Positions 41,591-53,407 of a stretch of 64,000 nt of DNA are shown piece after piece (the first letter of the stretch is position 1; every line of letters starts with the position of its first letter). Source of the stretch: Diplonema japonicum (Eukaryota > Euglenozoa > Diplonemea > Diplonemida > Diplonemidae); NCBI GenBank assembly GCA_964019335.1, contig OZ025697.1, positions 472,374 to 536,373 on the forward strand, read 5' to 3'. The translations under genes and the position numbers were made by a program. Below the pieces are notes generated by a model. That model made no database searches. It was not told where the DNA came from and saw only the letters and a list, made by a program, of their open reading frames with translations.

Positions 41591-41968
41591 CTACTCCTCC
41601 TCGTCGTCGATGTTAAGTGTCCCACTCAAGATCTGCAGCAGTGTCTTGGCCTGCTCGTCCATTAAAGCCTTTCTTTTGAGTTCAAAAAGAGATTTCTTGC
41701 CGCTGGTGGCTTCCTGCTCGCGTTTTGCTTCCTCTTCACCTACTTCTTGGAGTACACTGACGACACCCAAACGCTGCTTCAGTTGGTCAATATTTACCTT
41801 TTCCGTCCCGTGCTTGGTGCGTTGGGAAACTTCTTCTCCGGGATCACTGTCGTACATCAAAAAGGGTGTGTCTGGGTGCGTGATCGGCTCCCGTGTGCCC
41901 CTCAAAGCGTCGTGTTGCTTCAGCTCTTCTTCGTCCCATTTGACATGTCTATTGTGGTCACCACCCAT
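41591..41968 (-). CDS. protein phosphatase 1 inhibitor-2 family protein
   Basis: Start at ATG 41968, 2 nt after a CATGCAG acceptor, giving 125 aa. Seen: VKWDEEELKQH near the N-terminus, HPDTPF in the middle (the PxTPY-type site phosphorylated by GSK3 in the family), and KSLFELKRKALMDE near the C-terminus, which fits the I-2 inhibitory helix. The family binds and regulates the PP1 catalytic subunit. The SILK motif of animal inhibitor-2 is not seen and the protein is shorter than the animal form, as in many protists. The C-terminus is acidic (NIDDEEE). Confidence 0.75.
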   Translation of the reverse strand: MGGDHNRHVKWDEEELKQHDALRGTREPITHPDTPFLMYDSDPGEEVSQRTKHGTEKVNIDQLKQRLGVVSVLQEVGEEEAKREQEATSGKKSLFELKRKALMDEQAKTLLQILSGTLNIDDEEE

Positions 41969-42015
41969 TGCTGCATGAGCGGTGCGGCAGTGAAATAAAT
42001 ACATGAAATAGCAAG

Positions 42016-42576
42016 TCAGTTCACGGAAATGAACGGCTGCGTATCTTCCATAAGCACAACAATGGGGCCACCACACGTTATCTTGCCTCTTTGGCTAACT
42101 TCGCGTTGCAGTTGGCAAAGATTACACATGCAACAGAAGCAACCAATAACGCAGTCCGACACCCATGACCCGTTGCTGATGCCATAGCCTGTGCGTATCT
42201 CGTTACGGAGGTAAATAGAGGTGCAGAACGGGTAACACAGGGCACAACACATGTTCAGCAACAGGGGCGTCTCCGAGAAGTTGGTTTTTGTTTCTGCTGC
42301 CGAGACACACGGGCAGCAGCATGTTTTGATACACCCAGAGCAGTTCTGGTGGCATTCAAAAAGCGTTGTCCCCCACGCTGTGCGGTCATGGCGCTTTTGG
42401 TCTGACAGCACCTGATCTTCTGCAACAGCCTTGTTCACATCCTCCTTGCTCTTGTTGTCTTTTTCGTCTTTCTCCTCGTTTTTCTTTTCTTTTTCTTTTT
42501 CTTTTTTTTGGTCCTTATCTTTGTCTCCGTCTGTGTTCGAGGGTAAAGCGAACCCTACTTTCTTCTCATCTGCCAT
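42016..42576 (-). CDS. PLAC8-domain cysteine-rich protein, 186 aa
   Basis: Residues 1-60 are highly charged (KEKEKEKKNEEKDEKD). The PLAC8 domain follows at about 70-170: ECHQNCSGCIKTCCCPC, CCALCYPFCTSIYLR, then IRTGYGI and CVIGCFCCMCNLCQLQREV. Family members (plant PCR/FW2.2, animal PLAC8) sit at membranes and affect metal transport or cell size; the role here is unknown. The ATG directly follows a CCCCAG acceptor with no leader between, and the stop is 48 nt before the next start. Confidence 0.85.
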   Translation of the reverse strand: MADEKKVGFALPSNTDGDKDKDQKKEKEKEKKNEEKDEKDNKSKEDVNKAVAEDQVLSDQKRHDRTAWGTTLFECHQNCSGCIKTCCCPCVSAAETKTNFSETPLLLNMCCALCYPFCTSIYLRNEIRTGYGISNGSWVSDCVIGCFCCMCNLCQLQREVSQRGKITCGGPIVVLMEDTQPFISVN

Positions 42577-42645
42577 CTGGGGTGATCAGGGGAGGTAACT
42601 AACAATATCGATAACAATCATCAATAACAATCTAATTACTGTAAT

Positions 42646-43302
42646 CTACACCATGTACATATAGTCCCCTTGAGGGGACGCTGGCGGCCTTGGCGGTGAG
42701 ACGTACTGCTGCTGCTGTTGTGACTGCTTCGCTGGCGCCTGTTTTGTTGGCGTATCGGCTTCAGCCACTTCGTTGTGGTTAGCCATAATACGCGGGGCTA
42801 TGAACTTCATGATTCTGCGGTAGTTGTAAGAGCAGACAAGGATCACAACGAGGATAGTAGCGATCAGGGCGAGGGGGAAAAGCATTTTCGTTTCGCTCTT
42901 GATTTCCTTAGCTGTGAATAAAGCACGTGCTTGTATGTACCTCGGGAAGCAAGATAGAGGCATGGAGCTCGGATCGAAACGCAGCTCCCATATTTTAGGC
43001 TGCCCGTCGATGCTTCTGACTGTGAATTCGTTGTTGTTGTCTATGTCATAGTTTTTGAAAGGCTCGCAGTCCGTGCCGTTGCACAACCAGTCCCGCACGT
43101 TAGCAGTGCTGCACTCACCTGTTGCATCAAACCCTTCCCACTCCCTGCAACGCACCGTCAACACAGTGGTTTCAGGTGAGCTCAGCACGCTAATCATGGC
43201 TGTGGTCTTCCCCACAAATATGTTGTTGCTCTGCCTGAAGCCTGAGGTCGACGAGCTGCACTCGGCGTGCACATACAACACCCCCAGTAGCAAGGTTGCC
43301 AT
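42646..43302 (-). CDS. single-pass type I membrane protein, 218 aa
   Basis: An N-terminal signal peptide (MATLLLGVLYVHAEC), a luminal/extracellular domain of about 120 residues with seven or so cysteines and NGT as a possible glycosylation site, and one membrane segment (MLFPLALIATILVVILVCSY, about residues 138-157). The cytosolic tail is basic then Gln/Pro-rich (SQQQQQYVSPPRPPASP) and ends GDYMYMV. No family is recognised. The ATG is 2 nt after an ATCCACAG acceptor. Confidence 0.68.
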   Translation of the reverse strand: MATLLLGVLYVHAECSSSTSGFRQSNNIFVGKTTAMISVLSSPETTVLTVRCREWEGFDATGECSTANVRDWLCNGTDCEPFKNYDIDNNNEFTVRSIDGQPKIWELRFDPSSMPLSCFPRYIQARALFTAKEIKSETKMLFPLALIATILVVILVCSYNYRRIMKFIAPRIMANHNEVAEADTPTKQAPAKQSQQQQQYVSPPRPPASPQGDYMYMV

Positions 43303-43397
43303 GCCTGTGGATGATAAATCTCGATATCAAAGTGGCTTAATAACTACAACAACTGGGCCATCTAAGCCCTTCTAGGGTCTAGGGTGGAGTATCTGTC

Positions 43398-44402
43398 CTA
43401 ACTTTCCCACTTCTCGGTTGAACTCCTCGAATTCCTGTGATGATTATGAAAATATTGCTTCGTTCCCTCCACACACCAATTTAAGTTCTCGAACAGGTGT
43501 GCTGCCTGCTGTGGTTCTTTCGTCGACACGCGTTCGCAGCTCCTGTGCTGAATGTGAGCCAGTTGTGCACATACCGCAAGCATTCTCTCCACGTGATTGA
43601 GTTGGCGCCAGGCGTCGGTTTCCAAGTTCTCCCTCCTTTTAGAGTACTCTGAAAGCTCTCGGTACCTGGTTTTTCCTATGTGCACCTGTTCTTCGAGCGA
43701 CATCTGATTTTTATCAAGGTTGCGATAGTCAATGGTGGCTTCTTGCAGGCGTTTTTCTAGTGTTTTGTTTGTGGCTATCAGTTGGTCATGCTCCGTCTTC
43801 AGCTCTTGGAAGGCTCGTTTCGTGTCTGCTTCCTGCTTTTGGCATATGTTGAACAGCTTGCTTGTCTCGTAGTGCAGTCGTTCTATTTCACGCTCTTTTT
43901 CGTCGCATTCTTGCTGTAGTTTTTGAATGCGGTCACCTACTACACGCTTTTCTTTTCTTTCCGTCTCGTAACCGTCCTTGAACCCTCTATGAGTAGCCAG
44001 CTGCTGGCGCATCACCTCCACTTCGCTCAGCAGCGAAGCGTTCTCAGCCGCATAGGCATCTCGCTCATTCTTCGCCTCCTCCAACGCTACCACAAGGTTG
44101 TTGCAGTGTCTAGCATGGATAGCATCGCCGCGGCGGATCTCCTCTTCATGCTTGCCTGCTTGCTCGTCCATAACCTTCTTGTGGTCATCTGCATGGATCA
44201 ACCCTCTACTGATGTCTTCTTCTCTGTACGACCGCAGCGCGTTCTTCTCCGATGGCGTCATGGGTGAGGGCCTCAACGAGTCGTCCAGCCCTGTCAGCAC
44301 AGACCTGTCTCGTTCAAAGGCGCGCTCCCTACTCCTACTGGGCCGCACAGGACTGATCTCCGATAACCGCATCCATGGCTTTGTCAGCTCCGTGTCATTC
44401 AT
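43398..44402 (-). CDS. coiled-coil protein, 334 aa
   Basis: Residues 1-70 hold SP motifs (ISPVRPSRSRER, RPSPMTPSEK). A long coiled coil runs from about 80 to 275 with few breaks. The C-terminal 60 residues are less regular and rich in His and Asn. A cytoskeletal or centrosomal scaffold is possible but not shown by sequence. A TTTACAG acceptor lies 14 nt before the ATG, with an out-of-frame ATG between them that opens a 4-codon uORF overlapping the start. Confidence 0.68.
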   Translation of the reverse strand: MNDTELTKPWMRLSEISPVRPSRSRERAFERDRSVLTGLDDSLRPSPMTPSEKNALRSYREEDISRGLIHADDHKKVMDEQAGKHEEEIRRGDAIHARHCNNLVVALEEAKNERDAYAAENASLLSEVEVMRQQLATHRGFKDGYETERKEKRVVGDRIQKLQQECDEKEREIERLHYETSKLFNICQKQEADTKRAFQELKTEHDQLIATNKTLEKRLQEATIDYRNLDKNQMSLEEQVHIGKTRYRELSEYSKRRENLETDAWRQLNHVERMLAVCAQLAHIQHRSCERVSTKEPQQAAHLFENLNWCVEGTKQYFHNHHRNSRSSTEKWES

Positions 44403-44792
44403 CGCTCATATTATATCTGTAAAACATTTTAGGGAGCTGCTTACTGAATATAATGAAAGCCCGCACTATGCCGTACACAAAAGAGATGGGTACTCCCCGT
44501 TTCTCTCATGCTGTTGGACCATCAGACAGCACTGACGGTGCGGTACTCCATTGGACCATATGATATAGTACCAAACTGACTGAACTGAATAATACAACTG
44601 ACCATGTGGGTGGGTTTGTGGATAAAAACCACCAAATTCCTTCTGCGATGGAACATCCTGGACCGTCGGCACCGGTTGTCAGGAGGGAGGGAGCTATTAA
44701 GGTTAGAAAGGAAATATGGAACATAAAGCCTATCACAGCTTTATAAATAGCAAACAGCATATGTCACAATCGGCAACCTTCCAGTTGCCATC
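44403..44792. other. intergenic spacer
   Basis: This 390-bp spacer has ordinary composition. Minus-strand frames are open here but lack a start near an acceptor. I see no gene or RNA. Confidence 0.45.
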
Positions 44793-47700
44793 TCAGGACC
44801 CGACCCGCTCCCCTGTAAGGGGCATCTCATCGGGGAGCAAGAGTAACATGGTTGGCAGTGCAACCATCGCCATCGGCCGTTTGAAGTAATGTCTCACAGA
44901 CTTTGTGAGGCAGCAGCGTGCAATATCAAGTGCCATTTTGTTAGTAACCTGTAATGGTATAATGGAGTAGGTGAGATGCTGTAAATGTTGGTTTACGCTA
45001 TAACCCAATTCAGGTGTCTGTCGATCTTCGTGGCAATATCACGCAGTACTTTAGGTTGCTTAGGGTGAAGGAACCTAGATGCTAGAACAAGTACCTCTTC
45101 AACAAGAGGCTGAACAACCTGATGTACGTGCTGTTTGTGCAAAGGGCATACTTGGCTTCTGTTGGCCGTGAATTTAAAGGCATTGGGGTCTTGCCGCTCC
45201 CTTGAGAGTTCATCTTTTTGGGTGTGTGGTATCATTATCAAGGCTAGCAACAGACAAGAACTCTGGAACTTAAACAAAGCGGTGTTGCTGACGTACTCTG
45301 CCCTGTTAGTTGTGCGTTGTTATGTGTATGTGTCATACGTTGCCCCAGCGAACTCGTGGAAGATATGCGGCGACAGAGTGACGTGATAATGCAGCAATGG
45401 CCACAGCTCCTTCCTGATGCGGTCTTCCATGAAGTCCCGACTGTACACAAGTAAAAAGAGAGCCACTTCGTTGATGTGCAATGCACACGCACCAATATCA
45501 ATTGTAGGCAAGCTCCATTTAGCTTTCTTCTGTCGAGGAGTTGGCGAATTGTAGTATTTAATGTGCTCTGCCGTGAGCCTGCTTGTGATATCTTGCGGGT
45601 TGGTCATGCCTGCCGGGTAGAGCCGTGCGACCAAAGGCGACCACATTAGGTGCAGGTTGTGCAAAACCTTTGAAGCCACACCACCTCTGAAAACAGGGAA
45701 GCCTTCAAAAGCACTGGGCCCGTCGCCTACTTCCGCTTCTGCCGCTGCCTTCTTCCATGTCTGTAGAATATTTACCACTTCACCATCCTGGATAGCAGGC
45801 ACAGGTGCAACCCGTCCCCTGCCGCTCTGTAGCTTGTCTGCAACCCCGTCAAAGGAGCAGCTGATAAGTATGCACGACTGGATACAGGAACACAGCACAT
45901 TGTGGTCTAGTCTTCTCGAGGTGCTCATGTGATGTTTTATAATCTCAAGAATTGTAAGCCCCAGTTCCTTTTCCACTTTGCACATCAAGGCTTCCTCACT
46001 GCATGCTTCGACTTCAGTGAAGCCGATTTCTTCAGCAACATTCTCCGGAGGATGGATCAGGACACACGAGCAGCATGCGGCAAGCACAACAGCAGCCACA
46101 GACGCACCATGTGGGTAGGCACCGCTCTCATAGAGATGGGCTTGCTTCAAGCGCACAGAGCGGGAGAGCAACTGCGAGACCTTCGAGAGCATGATGAAGA
46201 CACCTGTGTCGTACTTGACGCGCTGCTCGATCCTAATGAGGGTGCCCGTTACATTATGAAGTATGTGGTACAACATCGCCAGCAGTCTTGCATCGGCCCC
46301 TTGTCTGCTTAGCAAGATGTCAAGGAGCTCTATCGATGAGGTGAGGACCCTCGGAGTATCAGGGTAGTCTGTTATGAACTGCAGTCTCATGATTACAGCG
46401 TCAACTATCCAATCAAAGCATTCAAACACTAGGCTCGCAACGGGCCGATCAGGAGCTATCGAAGTTTCAGAGCACTCCCTGGCAATCAGGGACAGAACGT
46501 CCACAGCTGTGTCTGAGATTTCCTTGTGCGAGGACGGCACCTTCTCAAGCACTAGGTAGACAACAGTCTTGAGAAAAGTGTCCCTCACAGAAAGTGTTTT
46601 GCAGATGCCATCGTCGTACGAAAAGAGAGACAAAGAAGCGTTCGCTATCACTTCCAAGGTTAATCTACACAAGGCGGTGCAGTGCGTGATGTCGGCCAGA
46701 TCTTTCGTCTCCGCAAAGTACCACTGCTCTGGTATCGACACCAGCCTTGTCACTACAGCAATTGAAGTATCACATAGTTGAGTGGCTTTTTGTAAATAGA
46801 TATTCGTGTGAGAGTGCAGCATGACACTCTTCAGCACCCACAGTGTGGCGTGATGCAGCCTCCATCTATTAAATTCTTGCATGTCAGTTAGCAGCAACTC
46901 AGTAATAGTAGTAAGGGGAACGTACTTCGCAAGGCTCTTGCATAAAGTGTCAAGGGCACCGAACATGCTGCCATGCTGCTTAGAAAAGGATTTGAAGTCC
47001 GAAGAGTTGGCCGTCGATGCAGTTTGCGCAATCTTGCGCACCAGCGAGCACAAGTAGTCATCGGATATCAGTGTGAACTCCTGTTGTGCGTTGACATTAA
47101 AAATAATATTATGTCACACCTTCAAGCTGTCTTGTTTCAGCACGTGTTCCATCCAGCCAGATATGATTATAGCGTTCTGTGAGTTTTTCTTCAAACTCAG
47201 CAACAGCCTTTCTAAGTGAGACCGCAGGTCCTGACCGCAGCCTGTGACATTCTGCATATATTGAAGTGACATACGTGACCCAGCGAATCGCTTAGACACG
47301 ACCAAAGTGGCAGGAAGGGGTGCCCCATCACGTGCTGAGGACAGGTAACCTACATCAGTGAGAATGGGAAGCAGCGGGCTGAGGACCTGCGAACACGCTT
47401 CTAGTACCTTTTCAGCAAAATGCCCGAATGCCTTTAGATGTGGGTGTGCACTGGCGTTGACCATGCCCCTCCCACTGCACTTGCTCACTATCTTCAGAAG
47501 CTTTTCGAGAACCTCCGTTAACTTCACACGAACTGTTTCTATCCAAGTTTTGTCACGCCCGACCATATTCAAAGCCTCGTGTTCTCTTCTCGAAGGTGTC
47601 ATTGTCTGAGAAGGCCTGTCTACCTGCTGCTTGAAGCCGTTGTACGTTGTTTCCAAGTCAACTTCAGCTAGCAAGCTAGCATTGTCAATGTCATTGCACA

Positions 47701-48264
47701 CTTTTATAATGGCTCGTGCCAGTAGGTCGATGCACGCAGTGACGTACTTTCTTGGCAGGCGTTTGTCGTGAGACTGTGAAAGCACTTTGCACAACTCTGC
47801 AACGGTACCAGGAAGGTAGGCAACGAGGCTCCTGACACTTACTAAGTTCCATATTGAACTCACGCATTCCAATGATTTTATTTTTAGTTCAATGCTCTTC
47901 TCCGTCTCCAGTCGTCCCAAGAGCGTGTGCATCACAAGAGCAGAGAAAAATGCGGCATGTTCATGACTTTCGAGCGGCCCACCATACACACGGTGTGCCT
48001 CGAGCAGTGAGATGACCACATTTATCGTGTGCAGTGTAAGCTCTTCCGTTGACGCAATACTTTTTTTCCTTCCTGAACTCACATTTTTCGTAAATATTTC
48101 CTTTTTTTTTTTTTTTTTCGTGATTACACCAATACCTGTACAAGTGTCACGTGGCCTTCCGACGACTTGCCTTGTTTCAGAAGAAATGCAAGCGTCTCTA
48201 GCGCGCTCTCTTGCTCTCGCAATGGGAGGCTGTCATCCAGCAAGCGCTTAACTAGCACTTCCAT
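44793..48264 (-). CDS. TTI1: TTI1-like HEAT-repeat protein, about 1101 aa
   Basis: Five exons: 48136-48264, 47120-48100, 45339-47080, 45005-45302 and 44793-44948. Introns: 48101-48135 (35 nt, A run ending AAAG), 47081-47119 (39), 45303-45338 (36) and 44949-45004 (56). The last could instead end at 44979, a 26-nt intron adding 10 residues. All joins keep frame and remove stops. Length matches TTI1 (about 1090 aa in animals). The C-terminal part, LASRFLHPKQPKVLRDIATK, resembles the QP-containing helix near the TTI1 C-terminus. TTI1 works with TELO2 and TTI2 to mature PIK-like kinases such as mTOR and ATM. Identity rests on length, helical layout and this short match. Confidence 0.6.
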
Positions 48265-48309
48265 ATCCTCCTATCGTGCATAAATGCTGGTTGCCCTGAA
48301 TAACACAGA

Positions 48310-51067
48310 TTAACATGCAACAAAATTAGTGTCCTTTACCAGCTTCGCCAGGGTAAGCAGCGATTTGCGTAGGCGAAGGCTGCCCTGCGAAGTGCATTGC
48401 ATGCTTGATACAATTGCAACACACTTCTCTGGACTTACATCGTCTTTAGTCAGGATTTGCTGAATACGGTGCATTTCGCTCTCGAGGAGACAAACCACCT
48501 TTGAGCAACTTACGTTGCATTGTGCAGCCCAGGAATGCAAGATTGATAGAACAACGCAGGACAGGGTGCTGTTCTGGGGGACAAACACACCGCTGAAAAC
48601 GACGTGGAGAGAGGTCAGTTGCTGCTTGTGATTTAGTGACGCATTACTAAGACACGTCAAAGCATGTTCTAGCAAATCCTGCGAAAAGCAAGGGATGAAA
48701 GTAGAAGAAAAGCCTTCTGTTAAGAGCATGGGAATGACGTGCTCGGATGATGCCAGTATTTGGAGTGTGGTTGCAACTCGTGGGATGACATGGGGGGAGG
48801 CACGGACCAGGGGGTTAAGATTGTTCATCAGTCTCAATGCAATGACAGCGCTTTGGGAGATGCGGACTTTTTCAAACTTCCCCCGTTGCACCTTGCAGTA
48901 GCCACCCGTGGCTTTGATATAGTACTCCACCACTTCAAGGTGGAGCAGTGCCTTGTGATGATCCTTGTATACTGCTGGCGTGACGTTGGTGATGAGTTCT
49001 GGTAAATAGATGCTTGTGATAACATCACCATCACACTCAGGCTGCAACAGGAACGGTGCGTCATTTTGCGATGCTGGGCTAGCGTTCCACAGACACTTAA
49101 GCATGGCAATATAGCCTGCCTCAGGATGCTGCACACAGTATGCCTCCCACTGTTCTGGCCGGCCATCGAGAGCGGCTTCCGTCCCCAATGTGTCAACAGA
49201 CCGAACGGGCTGCTTCGTGATCACATGAGGCATCACCTCTTTTGCACTCTTCATAAGATGTGCATGAAAAGGGGTGTCTATCCCCACTTTCAGCAACTTG
49301 CACAACGGAGCCTTCAAAAGCTCGATGTACAATTCAGATTTGTCTACATCACCTTGTACAGCAAGTAAGGCAAGTGCTGCCAATGCCACGCCTTTTACAA
49401 TAAACATGCTGTCGTCCGATGTCACTGCTTGTTCAATCTGAGACCGCACGTCGCGTGGCGACCAGGCAAAGCGAGGCAAGTGCTTTTGCACAAGGAACAC
49501 AAGAGCCGTAAAGGCATCGTCATTCAACAAAGCGGCCCCTGTCGTCAGTCCAAGCAACTGGACATCAAACCATCGTGAGAGAGTGTAAACATCCTCTTGG
49601 AAGGTGTCCTTGTACTGTGGTGTGTTGTCTAAGATTTACTGTGTTTACTATACCTGCATGCTTGTCGTGAGGCTCTTTACAATATTTTGGAATATTGGCA
49701 AACCTCGCAGAGGCGCAGTGTCGAGGCCTTGCAGGTTCAGCCCTGTCATAAGCTCCATAATATCGCCTAAAGGCAGCACGCTAGTGAGCATGGTCCTCCC
49801 ACCATCACCAAAGAGCAGCTCTGGTGAGTTCCAGCCTAATTGAGAGGACTCCATGCCACAAAGCAAAAGAATAAAGTTGCCCACTTCACCGTAACTTGCC
49901 GGGGTTCGTTCGTGCGCTTTCAAAGAAAACAGAATGCACAGGAGAGCTGCGTTAGGGTCTTTGTTGATGACGGAGAGGATTCCATTGGCATCAGTTTGTT
50001 GTACTTCAGGTAGTAGTACAGTTGCAACCAGTCCCAGAATGTTACCCCTCGAACCTTCCAAACCAAAGGCTTCCGAGGCGATGTCCCTGTACTCATCAAG
50101 GGCAACCTCCTTGTCGTCAATCATGTCGTGTATCAGCGACAGCATTTTAGCTTCAACATGAAAGGATTGTGTAGTAAAACTGAGTAACGGCCAGTCTGTT
50201 ATGCGACGTTTTTTATCTCGCTCGCTTCTCATTATCTTAACAAGTCTCGACAGATCGCCTGTACAGAGAAGCGTGCAGGCCTCATTTTCAAAGGATTCAG
50301 GTGGCTTTTGCATGACACGCAGTACTGCCGAGTTATCATTCGTACTGATCCAGGTCTTCAACACTTTCCAATAGAGGGCTTGCGAAGAGGGCTCTATGAT
50401 ATCGAGCACCGCATTCATAAGTTTTGCATTAGTACCCCCACAGCGCAATGCCTCATGAAGCCATGTAGGATCGTCTTTGTTGAGAAGAAGCCTTGCAAAG
50501 CACTCAGCCTTTATTTGCAGGGGACCGTTGTTCCACAGGCTGTTGATAAGTTCAGACCCCAGCTTCCCTCGGCTGTGCAGCACAATGGTTACAATAGACG
50601 ACAAACTCAATTCCACAACATCGGTATCGGCAAATACCTGTGGTTTGGGAATAGTCTTGTGTAATTGAACATACCAGGTTTTCAAGCCAAGCGGCCTGCA
50701 TAACATGATCGACGACAAGTGCAGGAAGGGCCTGCGGCCTGTGGAGCGCGCACTCCCACAAGCTGTTGCATGTCATACTGCTTTGGTCGTCAAGCTTTTT
50801 TTGGCCATTTTCATTAATACAAACCCCAACAAGCGACCTTATTGAGCGCAGCAGTAATCCATGAAAAGACGCCCCGTGCTTTTTGAAATAGCTGATCAAA
50901 ACTCCTTCCAAACGAATTCCCTCTTCCCCGCTGTTGATAATACTGCAGAATTTAGGCAGCAATTTACTTACAAAATCCACATCCATGGTCTGTAGCTGCT
51001 CGCTTGAAGCATTCTGCATGTCTTTCAACAAACAATTGAGGTCATGCCGCTTGCGCTTTTCACCCAT
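48310..51067 (-). CDS. 893-aa helical (HEAT-like) protein
   Basis: Three exons: 50675-51067, 49654-50637, 48310-49614. Introns of 37 nt (50638-50674) and 39 nt (49615-49653) start GTATGT and GTATAG, end CCACAG and are in phase 0; without them each frame soon stops. Begins MGEKRKRHDLNCLLKD and consists of alternating helices with leucine-rich repeats throughout. No catalytic motif or membrane segment. A ribosome-biogenesis scaffold of the URB1/Npa1 kind is one weak possibility. Only 45 bp separate its stop from the TTI1-like start. Confidence 0.62.
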
Positions 51068-51126
51068 TTTGTGTGCTACTTGTGGTGATGACAAAGATTA
51101 AGCTCGCACAATAAAAACTGTTACTT

Positions 51127-51618
51127 TTAGAAAAAAGTATAATTGGCACGCAAACGTTTGTATTGTTTCTTTAACAGCAATAGCTGCTCGATCTGGTAGC
51201 GATTCTGGTGCTCAGATCTAATGGAGATTTCTAACATTTCGAGCTGCTGTCTTGTTGTTGCCTCCTCATCGACCGCACCTATAAGGGGGAAGGGTGTGGT
51301 TAGGAGCGAGAGCCTCTCGAAGAGTTCACAGTAGTGGGCATCTAATTTCTTCAAATACACTACGTCTGGATTGGGATCAAATTTCTCAAACCTCTGCGCC
51401 TGGCTGATCACAGTAAGCATAAGGTCGAGTGGCTCCTGTGCTTCGTGTCCTTGTTCGTCCCCGATGATGGCGCTCCCTTCCTGCATTAGTTTGCTGTAGT
51501 AGAGTCTGGTATCAAGTTCATTGTCGGGGCACATCACCCCGCTCTCCAGAAGCTCTATATCTGCAAGCAATTGCTCACATTCCGCGTATCTCCTAGCACT
51601 GTCGGAATTGAACGGCAT
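51127..51618 (-). CDS. hypothetical 163-aa helical protein
   Basis: Start at ATG 51618 (MPFNSDSARRYAEC), 19 nt after a CACACAG acceptor; the open frame continues up to 51837 but is taken as leader. The protein is mainly helical with two coiled-coil-prone parts (RRYAECEQLLADIELLESG and QNRYQIEQLLLLKKQYKRL). It might be a small subunit of a cytoskeletal or kinetochore complex, but no family is recognised. Confidence 0.55.
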   Translation of the reverse strand: MPFNSDSARRYAECEQLLADIELLESGVMCPDNELDTRLYYSKLMQEGSAIIGDEQGHEAQEPLDLMLTVISQAQRFEKFDPNPDVVYLKKLDAHYCELFERLSLLTTPFPLIGAVDEEATTRQQLEMLEISIRSEHQNRYQIEQLLLLKKQYKRLRANYTFF

Positions 51619-51900
51619 TTGTATGTTGTGGCCATAACTGTGTGACCAGCTCGTGCAAAGAAGAAAGCAAACAATTGAGCAAACAATATAAAAGGCAAGA
51701 CATAAAGGGTGCTTCGCGTTGTTTACATTGAAGTCTAGAAGCAAGATTACTTTTGGCAGATTATTGACTGCAGTGAAAACTGAAGGTGTGTGTTTTAGCA
51801 ATAAAACTGTGACAGAGCTCGTCACCTCAGTGGCCACCCAAACTGCTCAGCTATCTATCCACTTATGAATTGAATGTCGGAAACTAAACTGAAACGGTTG

Positions 51901-53166
51901 CTACTCAAGCACAGGCAATAGCCATTCAGAGACCACATCTATCGGAGAGGCAATATACTCCTGCAGTTAGTTTCAAGAATAAAAAAGGGGGGGATATACC
52001 TGGATAAATGGGAGTTTCAATGCATCGTTTGCTTGTGGCCTCTGCCCTGGGTCTTGCTTCATAAGTGAGTGCACAAACTCAGTCAAATTCTCGGAGCAGT
52101 CGGGGAGCTGCAGGGTGGTTGACGCTGTAATCTGTTCAAGGAGCTGCATGATGACGTGCCCAGTAGGAACAACGAAGGGAAATTTTCCAAGTGCCATCTC
52201 AGCCACTATAAGGCCGATGGCCCAAATATCAGCTGGTGTGCTATACCGCCCGCCCCTGTGGGTGTTGTGATAATACGCAGCATGCATACTTGATCCTTTC
52301 GGGTGACATGTAGGGTGGGCTCCCTACCATCGTGCTCTGCCCCATTGTCGCCACCTCAACTGTGATGCCGAAGTCAGCCACCTTACATTCTCCTTTTTTG
52401 TTCATCAGGATATTGGCTGGCTTAAGATCTCGATGCATTTGCGATTTGCCCCCTTCAGTTTTCCTTGACACGTGCAGCTGGTTCAGTCCTTCCAGCACCT
52501 GCCTAGCTATCACAGATATGACTTCGTCCGGAGCTTTGATGGTTTTTGTTTTACAAGACTTTAGAATTTCTTCCAGATTCCCAGCATCCATGTATTCTTG
52601 TATCAGCATCAAGGAGTGGTCCTGTTTCACAAAGGCCTGGATGGTCCTCACAAGGCAGGGGTGTGACACTAGCAGTCGCTTTACCTCTTCATCGAGTATT
52701 CGCTTCGTGTGTTGCGCACAGGGGATTTGTTTCACTGCATAATTCACCTTTAAAGAACAATGCACAATAAAAAAGCACACACCTTTGTCTCTCTGTCTTG
52801 CGCTAATTTCACTTCACCAGATGCACCTCTGCCGAGTACCTTAATGAATTCAAGGTTCTTCAATTTTATTTCAGTGCCCGACGCGACTGAACTAGTTGTC
52901 TCACCTTGTCGAGGGTTGACATGCACTCCCGCTGGGGTGACCCGTAGGGCTTCTCTGTCGGAACTTTTGGGTATTACTATAGTGCATTTTTGTATTAAGT
53001 TTTACTTAATAATCATACCAAAGGCACCGCTCTGTGTCCATCTGTCATTTTCGTTGGGCTGCGGACGTGGTGTTTGAGTTGGCTTTTTTTGTAGTACAAT
53101 AAGCTGAGGGGGTTTGAATTTACCCCGTTTCACAGGTGGTTTAGGCGGCGGTGACGTTTCAGACAT
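51901..53166 (-). CDS. MAPK kinase-like protein kinase, 371 aa
   Basis: Five exons (53019-53166, 52783-52976, 52290-52747, 52000-52255, 51901-51960), with introns of 42, 35, 34 and 39 nt; summed exons give exactly 371 codons plus TAG. Kinase landmarks: glycine loop VLGRGASGEV at 96-105, Lys120 in YAVKQI, HRDLKPAN at 219-226, DFG at 239-241, and the MEK-type activation segment GSPPYMSPERIKGGRYS then DIWAIGLIVAEMALGKFPF. MAPKKs phosphorylate MAP kinases on Thr and Tyr. Residues 1-85 are a proline- and basic-rich extension, a possible MAPK docking region (KRGKFKPPQLIVL). The activation loop has Ser/Thr at 252-253 and Ser257 as likely sites. An acceptor lies 16 nt before ATG. Confidence 0.88.
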
Positions 53167-53407
53167 TTTAATTTCTTCTCACCTGCTGCACAACAGTGTA
53201 ACGGAAGGGAAGCCAAAACTGTTAAACAAACAAAGGTAAAAAAGACACGTTGGAATCAGCTGTGGCAGGTGGCTGCTTCTTTTTTTTTCTTTCTTTTTCC
53301 CAGCTTCTTTCTATTTTTCTGGCAGAATAAAGAAACTTTAAAAATAAATAAAAAACATGTATAAAAAATGGGTATTTCTTTTGCAAAGACTTATCAACCA
53401 TTATATT

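Noticed and set aside
51619-51837. Upstream extension of the 163-aa protein with a hydrophobic segment
   Set aside because: It lies before a CACACAG acceptor and has no start near one; more likely spacer and leader.
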